From Sphaerosporella brunnea (lineage: Eukaryota; Ascomycota; Pezizomycetes; Pezizales; Pyronemataceae), in the NCBI GenBank assembly GCA_008704415.1, contig VXIS01000074.1, positions 94,832 through 158,831 of the forward strand: a stretch of DNA of 64,000 nt, read 5' to 3'. The notes beneath the pieces are model-generated. The model did not search any database and had not been told where the DNA came from. It was given only the letters and a program-made list of their open reading frames with translations. Below are positions 1 to 11,339 of the stretch, one piece after another. A program made the position numbers and the translations under genes. Position 1 is the first letter of the stretch, and each line of letters begins with the position of its first letter.

Positions 1-773
1 ATCCATTGGTGGAATGTAGGATGCGTGCAGACTGGTACTCTCGCTTGGTGCCGCGGCTCCAAAACTTTGCTGCCAAGCTTACCTGACGCAGGAGGGCGGA
101 GCCTGATGCCTAGAGGCCGTTGGCCCACCGAATCCATGAGAACTCGAGTGGACGGTGTGCCTACAAACGGTGGCCTCACGATACCCGATGTTCCAATTAC
201 CGTCGAGCGTTAGGCGACTGTTTGGTGACCGCTGGGTTATCGTCTGCGCAGAATGCTCTTTACGGGGCAGGGAGAACATGGTCTCCCTCCGGCAAAACCG
301 ATATTTAATAATTTGCCTCGTTGTTTCGGATAAGCCTTTTTTTTGTTCTTCTGCGACCAGATTTTGGAGCTGTCCAATGGAAAATGCTGCTTGCTGGTGG
401 GATCTACCCGCTTAATGACTATGCGGTAACGAATCCAGATGTAGTACGACGAGGCTTCGAGGGCATGACGTGGAACCTGCACCCCAGCCAGAAAATGGCC
501 TCAGCCAATGACCAGTCGCGTCAATCCATCATCACGTTTCCCGCGAAGAGGTGATGGAGCTGAGCATGCCTCCATAACGGTATACCGGTATGCGAAAAAA
601 AAATCTATAAAATGGGGCAATTCCCTCACGATCGCAGAAGAGAAGCAGCAGCAGACAACCCACAACACAATCCTCTCCAGGATTCCAGAGCTCCGCCTTC
701 ACTCCACGAGATAAGCTTGCCGACTTTTCAATCCCTCCGCGCTTCACATCACCCCCACTGTCCACAATGTACA
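1..773. other. Gene-free left edge and promoter side of the Clr5-ankyrin locus
   Basis: I see no convincing coding region here; the short frames overlap one another on both strands without domain content. A poly(A)/TATA-like stretch lies at about 593-612, and C-rich pyrimidine sequence precedes the ATG at 774, as is common in fungal leaders. Confidence 0.5.
606..612 (+). promoter_or_regulatory. TATA-like box upstream of the Clr5-ankyrin locus
   Basis: TATAAAA lies 162 bases upstream of the ATG at 774, directly after an A-rich run. The match and spacing are plausible for a fungal RNA polymerase II promoter, but no transcription start can be seen. Confidence 0.4.
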
Positions 774-1175
774 ATGGCGCCGCGTATCCCGCAAGCGGAC
801 TGGGACCTCCACCGCTCGGAGATCGCAAGCCTCTACATAGAGCACAATAAGAGTCTCAAAGACATCATGTCTTATATGGCAGAGACCTACAATTTTCAGC
901 CAACGTGAGAAAACCTTGCCAATTATTCGGGAAGTGGGGGCTGATTAAGAGCAGAAAAAACCAGTACGAGACGAAGCTGAAAGAGTGGCGTCTACGCAAG
1001 AATCTCACTGGTCCTGAGTGGGGAGTCGTCGACTACAAGATAAAAAAACGGAAAGCGGACGACCAAGGTAGTGCTATTTTTCTTGAGGGCTTTCGTATCC
1101 CACAAAAACGAGTCAAAAAGGAACTTGTTCGTCGCTTTCCTCCTCGCCTTGGTGAATTGCCATGGCAGCGCACAG

Positions 1176-1246
1176 GTAATTAATCCGCTCTTCACGACTC
1201 GAGTATCATGGTGCACAGAACGACACTAACCCAAACCCAAACCCAG
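1176..1246 (+). other. Intron 1 of the Clr5-ankyrin locus
   Basis: GTAATT donor, CACTAAC branch site 18 bases before a CAG acceptor, 71 bases, phase 1. Removing it joins the Clr5 domain to a Thr/Pro-rich linker in frame. Confidence 0.75.
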
Positions 1247-1474
1247 TCCCGAGTCCTGAAACACCCTTTGGAATCCTTATTCAGACCCCGAAGACGCCTG
1301 GGACCGTTCCTCAAACGCCGCATACTCCTGTAAGAGTTGGTTCCAATCACATATCTCCCGCAGGTAGTATACCGGGAACGCCTGGGGCAGCTCTGAGCCC
1401 GGAATATCCAGGAAACTATCTCCGATTGGACAACCTTCCCTGGCTCCAGTTTCGACTCCAGCTTCAGCGTCAAG

Positions 1475-1523
1475 GTCAGCAGAAATATCGCATCTAGCTA
1501 GAAATAAACTAACGGAAAGGCAG
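1475..1523 (+). other. Intron 2 of the Clr5-ankyrin locus
   Basis: GTCAGC donor, AACTAAC branch site, GCAG acceptor, 49 bases, phase 1. It removes in-frame TAG and TAA codons and joins the linker to the region before the ankyrin repeats. Confidence 0.7.
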
Positions 1524-4500
1524 ACAGCCTCTCTCAGGACTGGGTCACTCAGCTGTTTAACACAAACTCGGAACTTCGCCAGCGATCCGCCTCTCCACAC
1601 GTACATACCGTTGAGCCTGGCTCATCATCCGCTTCGGGCTCCGTGGCCAAGTCAAGTGAGGGTACCGCAGCACCAACAACCTCGTTTCTACTTTCCGGAC
1701 TTGTCCCATCGTTGAAACGGGAAAGCGCCGAATTTGTTCCGGCCGTCCATTCCCGCCTGCAAGCCATTTCGGTTGAGGTGTTTGAGGGGGAGCAGCTGTC
1801 GAGCATCGAAACGTTACTTGGGCCGTTCAATAACCATTTCCTACTTGAGTTCCTCAAGTATGCGGCATATCTCGCGTCAAACAATATGCTAAATCTACAA
1901 CAATACGACAAAATTTTCGACGTCATCGTTGAGAATACAAACAGCTCAACCCTTACGACCTTATTCTCAGTGGCGCTGCATTTACCAACGATTGAGGCAT
2001 TTGCAAGATGTATCTTTGAAAGTGCGCTCCAATGTCGCAATGAGATTGTTGTACAGATCCTCCTGAAGGCTGGCCTGGACCCAAATCCTCCACTCCGGCA
2101 GAATGGCAAGACCCCTCTTCAGGTAGCGGTTGAAAGCCGCAACTTGACATTTGTCCAGGATCTGTTGAAGGCCGGTGCGGACATCAACGCTGTTTCCGCC
2201 AGGACAGGACTCAGTGCACTGCACATTGCGCTTTCTTATGTGAAATCCGGAATGGAAACGAGGACCTGGTTGCGATTATTGAGATGTTGTTGGATGAAGG
2301 TGCCGACCCCAACGTTGCGGGACGCGTCCACTGCAGCAGCACGGCCCTTCAAGCAGCGGCGGAGTGTGGAGATATCGACGTGGTCAATTTCTTGTTACAA
2401 GCCGGTGCGGAAGTCAATGCCCCAGCGGCGAGCAGCCAGAAAAATAGCAACCGATCGGTGGGATGCACACCACTCCAATTATGGGCGGCGATCGGAATCC
2501 CCCCCAGCTGGGCCGCTACGAAGCTACTACAACGCCTCGTGGATGCAGGTGCAGACATCAATGCTCCGCCCTACTGGAATCCGGACTCACTTTCGGTCTC
2601 GATTCCCGACCATATATATTATCCTCTGAGTTACGCGAAGGTCCAACGGATGTATGGTAAAACAGCTCTTCAAGGCGCTGTTTTTTCAGGAGAACTTGAA
2701 GTTGTGCAAGCATTGTTGGACGCAGGCGCTGATGTCAATGCTCCACTTGCCTGGGGCCCGGCCGGTGGGAAGACGGCTCTACAAGAAGCCGCAAGGAAGG
2801 ATATCGAGTTGGTTCACTTGTTACTTTCCTCAGGGGCGAATGTCAATGCACCGGCAGCCGAAAATCGATTGAACGGCCGCACAGCATTGCAGGCGGCAGC
2901 TGAAGCTGGCAAAGTTGAGACAGTTCAACTGCTTCTAGAATTAGGGGCGAATGTCAATGCTCCTGGTTACCCCGCGCTCTCGTTGGCAATTTCCTCGCCA
3001 GTCAGCCTTCAGCTCGTGCCGATTCTGTTATATGCGGGAGCAGAGGTGAATCCGGAATTTGAAGGATTTTCTCCACTAGCCTCGGCAATCATGTCGAAAC
3101 ACTACGAACAATTTTTGCCAGCTCTACTCCAGTCTAGAGCAAATGTCAACCACCCTGGATGCTCCCCACTCGTGTTGGCAGTCAACCAGAAACACTACAT
3201 GCAACTCCTACCGATTCTGCTAAATGCTGGGGCAGACGTCAACGCGGAGCATAAGATCTTCTCCGATGAGGACTTCAGTTTTACGGGGGTAAGAACATAT
3301 CCTCTCATTGAAGCAACGATGTGCGGCCGAGTTCCCGCTCTCGAACTGCTATTAGCTTGGGGTGCCGACATCAATGCCAAATATACCCACACGGCTCTCG
3401 AAATAGCGATATCTGACGGAAACAAAGAAGCAATAGCAGTCTTGTTGAATGGCGGTGCAGACCCGAATATATCATCTGACTATACTTGCATGGGAACGGC
3501 CCTTTCGGCGGCGGTTGGGAGAAATGACCTTCCTTTGGTTGAAAACCTGCTGTCTCGGGGAGTAAAGGTCAATCAAGTCTTTCCGAACGATACCCAGCCC
3601 GAAACTCCCTGGGTTTCCAATGCGCTTCCACTCGCTGTGCAGAACGGGAACACAGAGATGGTTGAACTCCTGTTAGAGGCCGGTGCGGATATCAATGGTA
3701 GTGCCGTCTATATTGAGAGTGACGACGATGTCGACGCGTCCAGGAAAGATACGCTGGAGGAAGATTCTCTCGGAACGACAGCACTCTTAACCGCCGTGCG
3801 ATACGGCTGGGATGAATTGGCAGATCTGTTATTAAACGCTGGCGCAAATATCAACGCGAGACCTCAGCCATTCGGTGGATGGACCGCCCTTCAAGCTGCG
3901 GCCAAACGTGGCGACAAGGAGCTCGTTCAAACCTTGTTGAACGCTGGGGCACAAGTGAATGACCCTGCACACACCGACCGCGGAAGAACTGCACTCCAAG
4001 CAGCATGCTTTGCCGGTAGTATCGATGTTGTACGACTTCTTTTGAAGGCTGGCGCCGAAATCAACGCTCCGGCAGCCGAATCACGGGGAGTTACCGCTCT
4101 TCAAGCTGTGGCGATGCAGGGGCATGTCGGAATAGCGATCTTGCTGCTCGAGGCCGGTGCCGACCCGAATGCGCCCCCTGCAAAGTTTCACGGGAGAACC
4201 GCCCTCGAGGCAGCGGCTGAACACGGACGTCTGGACATGCTACAGTTGTTACTTAATGCCAAAGCGGATATCGGAGGGAGGATTCCGGAAAGAGCAAGAG
4301 AGTTGGCTTTGGAAAACGGGCATGCCGTCGTGGCTAAGGTTCTGGAGAAATTTTGTTGATTCGAGCAACTCACGTTTCATGGGCAGTATCATGACATCAA
4401 ATTTGTTTCGTTTTTCTTGATTTTTCGTTTTCTTATTCTTCATTCTTTTTGTTCTTCTTTCCTTTCTTGTTTTTCTTTTTCTTTTTCCCTTTTTATGCCC

Positions 4501-4609
4501 TACTATGTACCTTAACAGGGGACGGCCGTTTTGAAAAATGATCATCTGAGACTTATGCCCATATAATTCTGTGACGACCTCTCCCGTATAAGTGTGGGTG
4601 ATAGTTCGT

Positions 4610-5160
4610 GAGCAGAACAATTATTTTACTGCTAACCATTATATGACCATTATGCGATTATACGTTGGAAAGAAAGCTCACATCGCCGACTTCATAGCGG
4701 GCATCCCACGCCGCCACTGCGGCGACGGCACCCGCCACTGGTCATCTCCCCCGCCATCATGCACTGCATCATCACCATCATCATCGTCATCATCATTGTC
4801 ATCATCATCATCATCATCATACCTATGAGTTGTGCACCCGACTGATGCCTAGCCCCCCTCGAACCCCAAAACAGAGGCGACACCACCGTAGACCCAGTAA
4901 GTGGCTCGGAGATGTCACGAGAGATGTGATGATGCAAAAGCCCGAAGTCTACTCGTCACAGAGATACAGCTCGTTGATACAACTCAATACAGAGTCCTGA
5001 TGAATCACAGAAACCCGCGATGTCACTCGAAAAACACGCGATCTCACTCAATCTCGTGCCCATTATCATTCTATGCCTAAGGATTATATAAGCATTATAT
5101 AAAGATTATTTGTCAAGTGGGGGTTTCCTCCAAACAAAGTTTTTGAGAAAACACCATTCT
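4610..5160 (+). repeat. Dispersed repeat family, copy A
   Basis: It carries a (CAT)n run, then an AACCCCAAAACAGA-type block, then the signature CGCGATGTCACTCG followed by AAAACACGCGAT. The same order of blocks recurs at about 17560-18165 and 36660-37000, and inverted at 16890-17250. No open frame with domain content lies inside. It behaves like a non-autonomous element or old fold-back repeat; its ends are not sharply defined. Confidence 0.65.
4756..4822 (+). repeat. CAT/ATC microsatellite
   Basis: A run of near-perfect ATC triplets, interrupted by GTC, at the left side of repeat copy A. The other copies carry shorter versions at the matching place, so the tract belongs to the repeat family. 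Confidence 0.85.
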
Positions 5161-5922
5161 CTGCTCAATCATGGTGTTTACCACCAAATATCCTATTTGT
5201 AGCAACCGTTTTTCCAGAAAACCCTTTCCATCACTGACCGAGCACCGTGTAAGATCATAGATGCTTTGCCGTCTGAGGAAGCGCCACATAATACATAGTC
5301 ATAGGACTATTTCCAAAAACACCTCTCCCATGCTAAAGGTTTTATTTCATTTTGATTTTTTTCCGGCGTCAGGTTTTTTTTTTCTCTTAGGATAATCCCC
5401 CGTGACCTTTTTTTTTATGCAGGATGACCCGGGTTTCCGAGTTCCCGCCATGAGTCTGTTCTGTAGGATAACCTCGTCCGAGCGATATATATAATATGCC
5501 CTCGTGTCGTTGACCGTCAGTTCGAAGGATATATTGACAGTGTTTACATGAACAAGCCTGAGTGCGAGTTCCCACGGGCTGGGACATGGGTCTTTAGCTG
5601 ATTTTGAGCTACCAATACCATTCTGCCAATTTGGCGCCCGTGGTGGAGTTCCTGATTTTAATTGTCGGTCAGCTAGCGGTCACAGAACTCCAAGCTGATA
5701 TTCAGGCGAAAGAGGGACTTTGAAGCAGCACTAGTGCGGGCCTGGCTGAAGTTTGGTTGTTGGAAAGAAAATAGCTAAGAGGCCTCGGGGAGGTTTCGCG
5801 GTTCCGGTTTGGTCACGGTTGCAGGTAACAAAAAAGTGAAAAGCCACGGACTGAAGTTCATTCGCAGGTGAAATAGGATCATGAGCGGTGACCCCAGGGC
5901 GTGAGGGCATCATAAATCGCCG

Positions 5923-6190
5923 GGATTCTCCAGCATTCCTATGCCCAACAACACATAGCCTCCACGGGCACCGTTGCCTGCGTTGCCTCCATTGGCGGAG
6001 ACCAGGTATTCATTCCTTGAGTTCGTACGGATCCGCAAAGGGGCCACTGTAGGCATCCTAGTACTCGAAAACAAAGGCGTTGCCACCCTTGCTACCGTTT
6101 CCACCAGACTATCCATCGCCGCCTTTGCCGCGAGGACATCTGGCAATGGCTTGGGTATCGACGCCGCACAACGACTGGATTGGACCGTGA
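5923..6190 (-). pseudogene. Relic of a glycine-rich reading frame
   Basis: On the minus strand one frame reads as GGN/GGK-rich blocks (for example SGGNGSKGGNAFVFEY) interrupted by TAG and TGA codons. A second frame reads ANGGNAGNGARGGYVLLGIG before a stop. This resembles a decayed secreted glycine-rich protein. There is no start, signal peptide or family match I can name. The assignment is weak. Confidence 0.3.
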
Positions 6191-6247
6191 CAAAGAACTT
6201 GCGATGGCAATGATCACTCACGTGTGACAGCTGCTGATGCAGTATGG

Positions 6248-6661
6248 CAGGGTTGTCAATAGCCAGCCGGGCTGGGCTGGCATAGCCGGCTGAATGGCCG
6301 CCAGAGGTGAATCAACTAAGGACCGCGACTCCCCTCAGCAAATGCCCTCACCAAAGCACCGAGTGGCATTCGATATATGAGTCCACTATTTTAAGTCATT
6401 TCTGTCAATATAACCACCGTTTAGCGAACAAAAGACAAGATTGCATTGATTAGCCAATCACTTCATTTGACCAAACAAAGGCGCTCATTGCCAGCGCAAC
6501 CCTGTTTGCAATGAGAATTTTCCACAAGAAGGGTTCAAGTTTGCACATGAGATCACTCGCGCGACGCAGCCCGGCTGCGCCATTCGGCTGGGCTAAAACC
6601 GCCGGGCTGTCAAGCTAGCCAGCCAACCCAGGCTGTTTCGGGCCGGCTACTGACAACCCTG
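6248..6661. mobile_element. hAT-type MITE (degenerate target duplication)
   Basis: The left end CAGGGTTGTCAATAGCC and the reverse complement of the right end, CAGGGTTGTCAGTAGCC, form terminal inverted repeats that begin with CAG as hAT ends do. Flanking 8-mers are CAGTATGG (6240-6247) and CAGTACTC (6662-6669), matching at the first five positions only. The interior is rich in GCCGGGCTGG blocks and codes for nothing. It is a relative of the element at 41194-41521. Confidence 0.7.
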
Positions 6662-7216
6662 CAGTACTCAAATGGAGATCGATCATCGAGATTGCACCTC
6701 TCCTCTGCACTAACACTCAGCCCCAAAAATTTAAGGCCCAATGCACGGGAGCTCGAGGCGAAACCACCCGGACGACACATCTTCCTGCGACTTGGCTAAG
6801 GCAAAACGCGGGGACACAGAAGGACCAAGGGGCGGCGGGGCAACGGGCCATTCCCACCAACCCCACCGGCGATCTCTACTGGTAGTAACCTTCTCCACCT
6901 CTTCACTCTATCTTCATAATGCTTTGTGGTGGGTGATGGGTGGTGCTAACTGTCCTTAATGGCGAACACCTCTGAGTTCCTTTTCAACTGCCCTCTCGAA
7001 GATTTTGGCCAAAGAGTAGAAGAAAACAAGCCCGACCTCCAAGCAAAACGAGGGGGTGTGGCCTGATTGCATAATGCAGGTGCCAGTAGGGGGCAGCTTT
7101 GACTGCGTACCACATGCTCGATGAAAATGAATCAAACCAATACCAAGATCGTAAAGTTCAAAAGGGCTCGCAGGTGGAGGAGCCCGAATAGGTTCCCTAA
7201 TCCTGGCACTCGATCG

Positions 7217-7310
7217 GCTGCGGTCATAGAACATTGAAAACACGACTTCCCGTCCGCTCAGCCCTAGTTAAGCAATTGGTGGGTGACCACATGGGAATCC
7301 CTCGTGCTGT
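7217..7310 (+). pseudogene. 5S rRNA pseudogene with an internal deletion
   Basis: The sequence matches the two full 5S copies from CTGCGGTCATAGAAC through the box A region (CCTAGTTAAGCA) and again from GGTGGGTGACCACATGGGAA to the end. About 24 bases in between are missing, which removes the intermediate element of the internal promoter. It should not be transcribed efficiently by RNA polymerase III. Confidence 0.8.
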
Positions 7311-8137
7311 ACGAAGACTCAGCTGGGTCTTCGGAACCTGAGGAAAATTTCCCGAGAGAGAACACCCCGGCGCATCGTTTATGTATTATACACTCACCGC
7401 TTGTTGATCTGCGTACGGGGGTCCCTTGACCCGAATCTCCACTTTTTTGAAGGCGGTACAGCGGTGACACGGCTGTCTAGCGTGGGATGCCGCTTGGAAA
7501 ACGGTTCCAGACCCTGAACACCGGTACGGTACCGTGGCTTGGGTTGACTACAAGCTGTCAGGGGTTGCCCTGGCACATCCGCTAATCTCACCGAACGTTG
7601 CTGTGAGTGCCGTCTTTGCCGTAGAAACTCTTATGTAAACATGCAGCCCCATGCAATAATTTCCAATAAACAACCCATCCAGGCAATCGACACGGGAGCC
7701 CGGGGAGCGCTTAACACCGCAGCTTTTCCAGCCGGATGGATTTCAAAAAGTTGCGTTACGTTGTGCTGCCCCTGCCCGATCTTTTAGCTGAACCTTGCGG
7801 TCTGAGCAGAGGTGGCTTTTTTATGGTACACCCAAACGGAGAGCAGAGCCCATCCATCAATTGCTTTCATACAAGACAGCATTGAAATGCCCGCAAGGCA
7901 ATTGTGCAGATTGTTTGACTCTAGGCAAGTGCGTCGCTTTATGTAGTAATCCAGACATTGTTAAAACAAACCCCTAATCCTGCCAGCGAAGGGATAGATA
8001 TTGGGAAAAAAAAACTAACTACACACCCGCGAGTGAACGTTCTTGAAAAAACGAAAGTCGCTTCCGAACCACCTGATCATGATAGAAGGATGGAAAACAG
8101 CATTCTAAAACAAGAAGGAAAAGAGTGTCTAAACGTT

Positions 8138-9579
8138 TCACCACGCGCTCCCAGGCGCCGCCGGCGGCGTTCTGTCTCCGCCCTTAATCTCAACGCGGCA
8201 CCCTGGGTGCTGCCCGCCGTAGGAGCCTCGCCCACGCTCCAGGTCGGCGGCCACGCTGTCCTCCTGCGAGAACTCCTTCGTTACGCTGATGCTCGACGGC
8301 TTCTCGGCCGATGGCACGATGCGCTCCTCGCTGCCGCCGCTGCCGCCAGTACCGCCCAGCGTTATCGACATGAGATTCGGCTTGCGGCGCGCAGGCTTCG
8401 ACGGCCGCGGCTCGTCCATCTCCACGTGGTGCGGGTCTGAGCCCCCCGCTACCTCGGACGGAAACACAGATCTCCACGCCGACTGGAGCTTGTTGACGGC
8501 GCGCAAGAATAGCGGGTAGATCATCGGCACGTTTCCGATTATGGCTGCCACGAAGATCTCCCGCAACGCCCAAGAGGCCGCTTCCCTCGCCCCGTCCATC
8601 GAGTCAGTTAGTATCAGCACGCACCGCAAGATCCCGGCTATCATGACGAAGACGCCGCCGCTGAACATCGCTATCAGCATCAACCTGCGCCTGCGCGTCA
8701 GGTTGGAGAGGCTCCACAAGAGCTGCGCGGGGTGGTTTTGTTTTGTAAGCGGCGTGTGCATGCGGGGGATACAGTCTGGTGTTGCTAACTCACCGGAAGT
8801 GGAATCGACAACAGGTATATATCTGTGATCAAATTCAAGAACAGCGTCACGTATACGTTGACCTTGGAGATGGCAGGCTGGCAGTGGTCTATACAGGATC
8901 TAGTCAGCATCATCATCATTATCACCACAGGTTTTTACTTTCACTCACTTCCCGGATTTGGATATATCTGCCAGTTCTTGTGCAACGGGTAGCAGCCGAA
9001 CAGGATCGAGAGAACGGTGGCCACGTAGGTGACACCGATAGCGCCGTATGCAATGTTGATACGCACATTGATGAACAAGCCGTCGCTGCTCGTAAGGTCA
9101 GCAGTTCGCCTCACAGCCTCGCGCACTCTCAACGCACGTCAACCGGGAGTAGAAAACAGCCATGCACAGCTTCAAGTTCCATAGGACCAAAACGTAAAGG
9201 TTCCACCCGACCAGCTGGACCTTGGATCCTTCAACCCGCAACGTCCACTCCAAGCCATGCGGCGGCAGCTTCCGCCGGAACGCTTCGTTCATACTATTAT
9301 TAGCCATGCCGAAGAACCGCGCCTCGGCCATGTAGGCTACTCCCGTATCGAGAGCATAAACACACTATATCACCCACGCTTTAGCCATCCGCCACTCCAC
9401 CCACCCCACCAAGTGGGAAAGCTCACCCCCGCAAATAGCATTAGGTAGTCGTCGAAGGCAAAGTTTCGAATGCCAACTGAGCTCCACCGTGCGAATGTGC
9501 GTAGCCCGATCACGAACATCCCAATTCCTAGCAGCGTGAAGGCCTCCCGAATGAAATCGTTATTTGGGCAGATTATCAT
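8138..9579 (-). CDS. Fungal rhodopsin-domain integral membrane protein (seven-helix type)
   Basis: Five exons on the minus strand: 9579-9427, 9364-9138, 9088-8949, 8888-8794 and 8722-8138, with 49-71-base introns whose phases agree, giving about 399 residues. It matches the fungal family of seven-helix membrane proteins with a rhodopsin-like domain (GPCR-like, functions mostly unknown). Diagnostic segments are FAFDDYLMLFA after helix 1, CVYALDTGVAY, FYSRLT, NWQIYPNPGNHCQPA, LITDIYLLSIPLP and GILRCVLILTD. The hydrophobic segments end near residue 275. The C-terminal tail is cytoplasmic-type: charged, with Gly/Ser runs and EERIVPS, likely phosphorylatable. The ATG at 9579 puts the first helix about ten residues in. 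The exon 3 acceptor could be 9088 or 9085. All expected parts are present and no break is seen. Confidence 0.85.
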
Positions 9580-11010
9580 GGTGAATTGCTGCTTCCTTCG
9601 CCGTTTCTGAGAGTGAGCTGGTGAGTTGTTGAGTGAGGAAAAGGGGGGAGGGGAGGTGGGGTGGATGATGCTTGCTGGAGTTGGAGTTGGATGACCTCGC
9701 CGGTCAAAATGAAACGGCGCGGATGAAAAAAGTCTTGAAGGAGAGAAAAAGCAGTATGCTGGGCGCCCTCCAACTAGAAACGGCCCGGATGCAAGAATTT
9801 TTATGCGAACATAGGTACATATAGCAACAGCTACGAATCAAAAGTCTTGAAGGAAAGAAAAGAAAAAGAAAGTATTGGGCGCGGGAGTACTCGTATATGG
9901 AAGCGAAAATTGGAAAGATGCAGGGTTTCTGAATCAGCGGGGTGATGGACAGTATCTAATCTAAATAGTGAACACCAGTAAGGAGGGTATAAAAGCTAAG
10001 ATGGTGGAATTTGCTATCGTTTTTTTTATGCATGCATGCTTGGGTATGTAGGTAGGTACATACCTGATAGCACTGTTCCGCTGCGCTTATTTTTCTTTCC
10101 AGATCCATTTCCGTTTGGAACTTCCATGCCCGAGTAGGGCTATCTGTGTGCGTATTCTAGAGTACTGTCAAGTCGCATAAAATAAGTTATTCCCCAACGT
10201 CGATGTCACATGCCCGGGGGGCAGAACCGCAGCCGCGCGCGGCGCGGTGTAGTCCAGTCCACTTGACGCTTGACTGGCATGAATTCGCTTTGACCTCCTA
10301 CAGAACTCAGGAGAGCTATTAGATGGCAACCACGGCTACCGTCCTATAGGTACGTACGAATGAAAGGTTCTGTTCTGACTGGCCGTGCAGTAGCTATAGA
10401 AATGGCCAATATCGCGCAGAAGCCCCCCCTTTTGTTTTGTTTTTTGTTTTTTTTTACCAACAGAATGCGGCACAACCAATGGTGATGTTTTGGAGTTCAT
10501 AAGAGTATGCCTAAAAAGGCAAATGTTTTGTTTTTCTCGGCAAAAACGGTTGCATTATGTCACTGGCTGCATTAGTTAGAATACAGGATTCCTAAGATGT
10601 TCATCGGTACCGCTGTTCGAAGACGCGAAGGCGATCCGGCTAGCAGCCACGATAATAATTAATTTATTCCCATACCCGCTCCGTATTCGTTTTATGTATT
10701 ACGGTGAAACCATGAGTGAGAGTTTATGATGGCCCGCTCTCCAAGTGACAGCCGCCGCGACCACTAGCTACGCGACCGTGAAATCACGACTGTGATATCC
10801 CTGGTCCTCTCGCACATTCCTTCGGCATATGACTCTTACAATCCGTTCGACCCCTATACCGCTATGGCTCCTGAATCGGAGTCACAAGCATTGCTGCAGC
10901 TTGGTCAGCTAACTTTTTGCGGTTTAAAGGCGCAATATTAAAGCTGTTGAAATAGAGGTTGTCCGCGCACCCAAAAGCAAAAGGGCTCAGCCCATCAGTC
11001 TAAACTGTTA
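9580..11010. other. Intergenic region upstream of the membrane-protein gene
   Basis: Contains the promoter side of the minus-strand rhodopsin-domain gene (pyrimidine/purine-rich tracts at about 9620-9870) and then sequence up to the transposon with homopolymer runs (10430-10455) and no gene-like frame. I see nothing else that can be assigned. Confidence 0.5.
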
Positions 11011-11339
11011 TGGTTGGGGACACCTTAAAACGGAGTGCCAAAAGCCACCTTTTGCACGCGAATATATTAAATCACAACAACACATAAAATTAAAAGCGTT
11101 TAATAGGGCGATAGATATGCTGCTCTAGAAGGATCTGATTGAAAGAAAAAAAAAAAAAAGGGTGGTGGGAGGTGAAAAATTCGCGGGTTGGTGGAAGCAT
11201 TTAGTATGGGAGACCCCTGAGCATGGCAGCGAAACAGGTAGTACAACCATACCTGTTTGGGTATAAATTTACCCGATCGGGAAATTCGAGTGACCGTCAA
11301 TGACCTAACCTGCCCGCCCCCTCTCAGGCTATCTACCAT

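Larger units (their letters stand above)
774..4359 (+). pseudogene. Clr5-domain / ankyrin-repeat protein gene, broken by two frame shifts
   Basis: The ATG at 774 opens a Clr5 domain (motifs DWDLHRSEIASLYIEHNKSL and FGKWGLIKSRK). Family proteins use this N-terminal domain as a putative nucleic-acid or protein-binding module ahead of repeats. Two introns fit well: 1176-1246 and 1475-1523, each with a CTAAC branch site and matching phase 1. A Thr/Pro-rich linker follows, then about 20 ankyrin repeats of the type VVxLLLxAGADIN up to the stop at 4359. The frame breaks twice: at 905/906, inside the Clr5 domain, and near 2250, inside an ankyrin repeat. In both places the protein homology continues without loss in another frame, as expected from single-base deletions. 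No intron with usable splice sites explains either break. As read, the product would stop after about 44 residues. I call it a pseudogene; sequencing error is the alternative. The last 2.1 kb (2251-4359) is fully open, so decay is recent. Confidence 0.85.
4360..8137. other. 3.8-kb intergenic region with repeats
   Basis: No intact gene is seen. It holds a T-rich tract after the Clr5-ankyrin stop, a copy of a dispersed repeat (about 4610-5160), a glycine-rich reading-frame relic (about 5923-6190, minus), a hAT-type MITE (6248-6661) and a deleted 5S rRNA copy (7217-7310). The remainder shows only short unrelated frames. Confidence 0.6.

Noticed and set aside
4600..5200. Possible CRISPR-like or telomere-like arrays in the repeat-rich stretches.
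   Set aside because: Repeats are microsatellite or dispersed copies without regular spacers, and the genome is eukaryotic; no telomeric TTAGGG array occurs.
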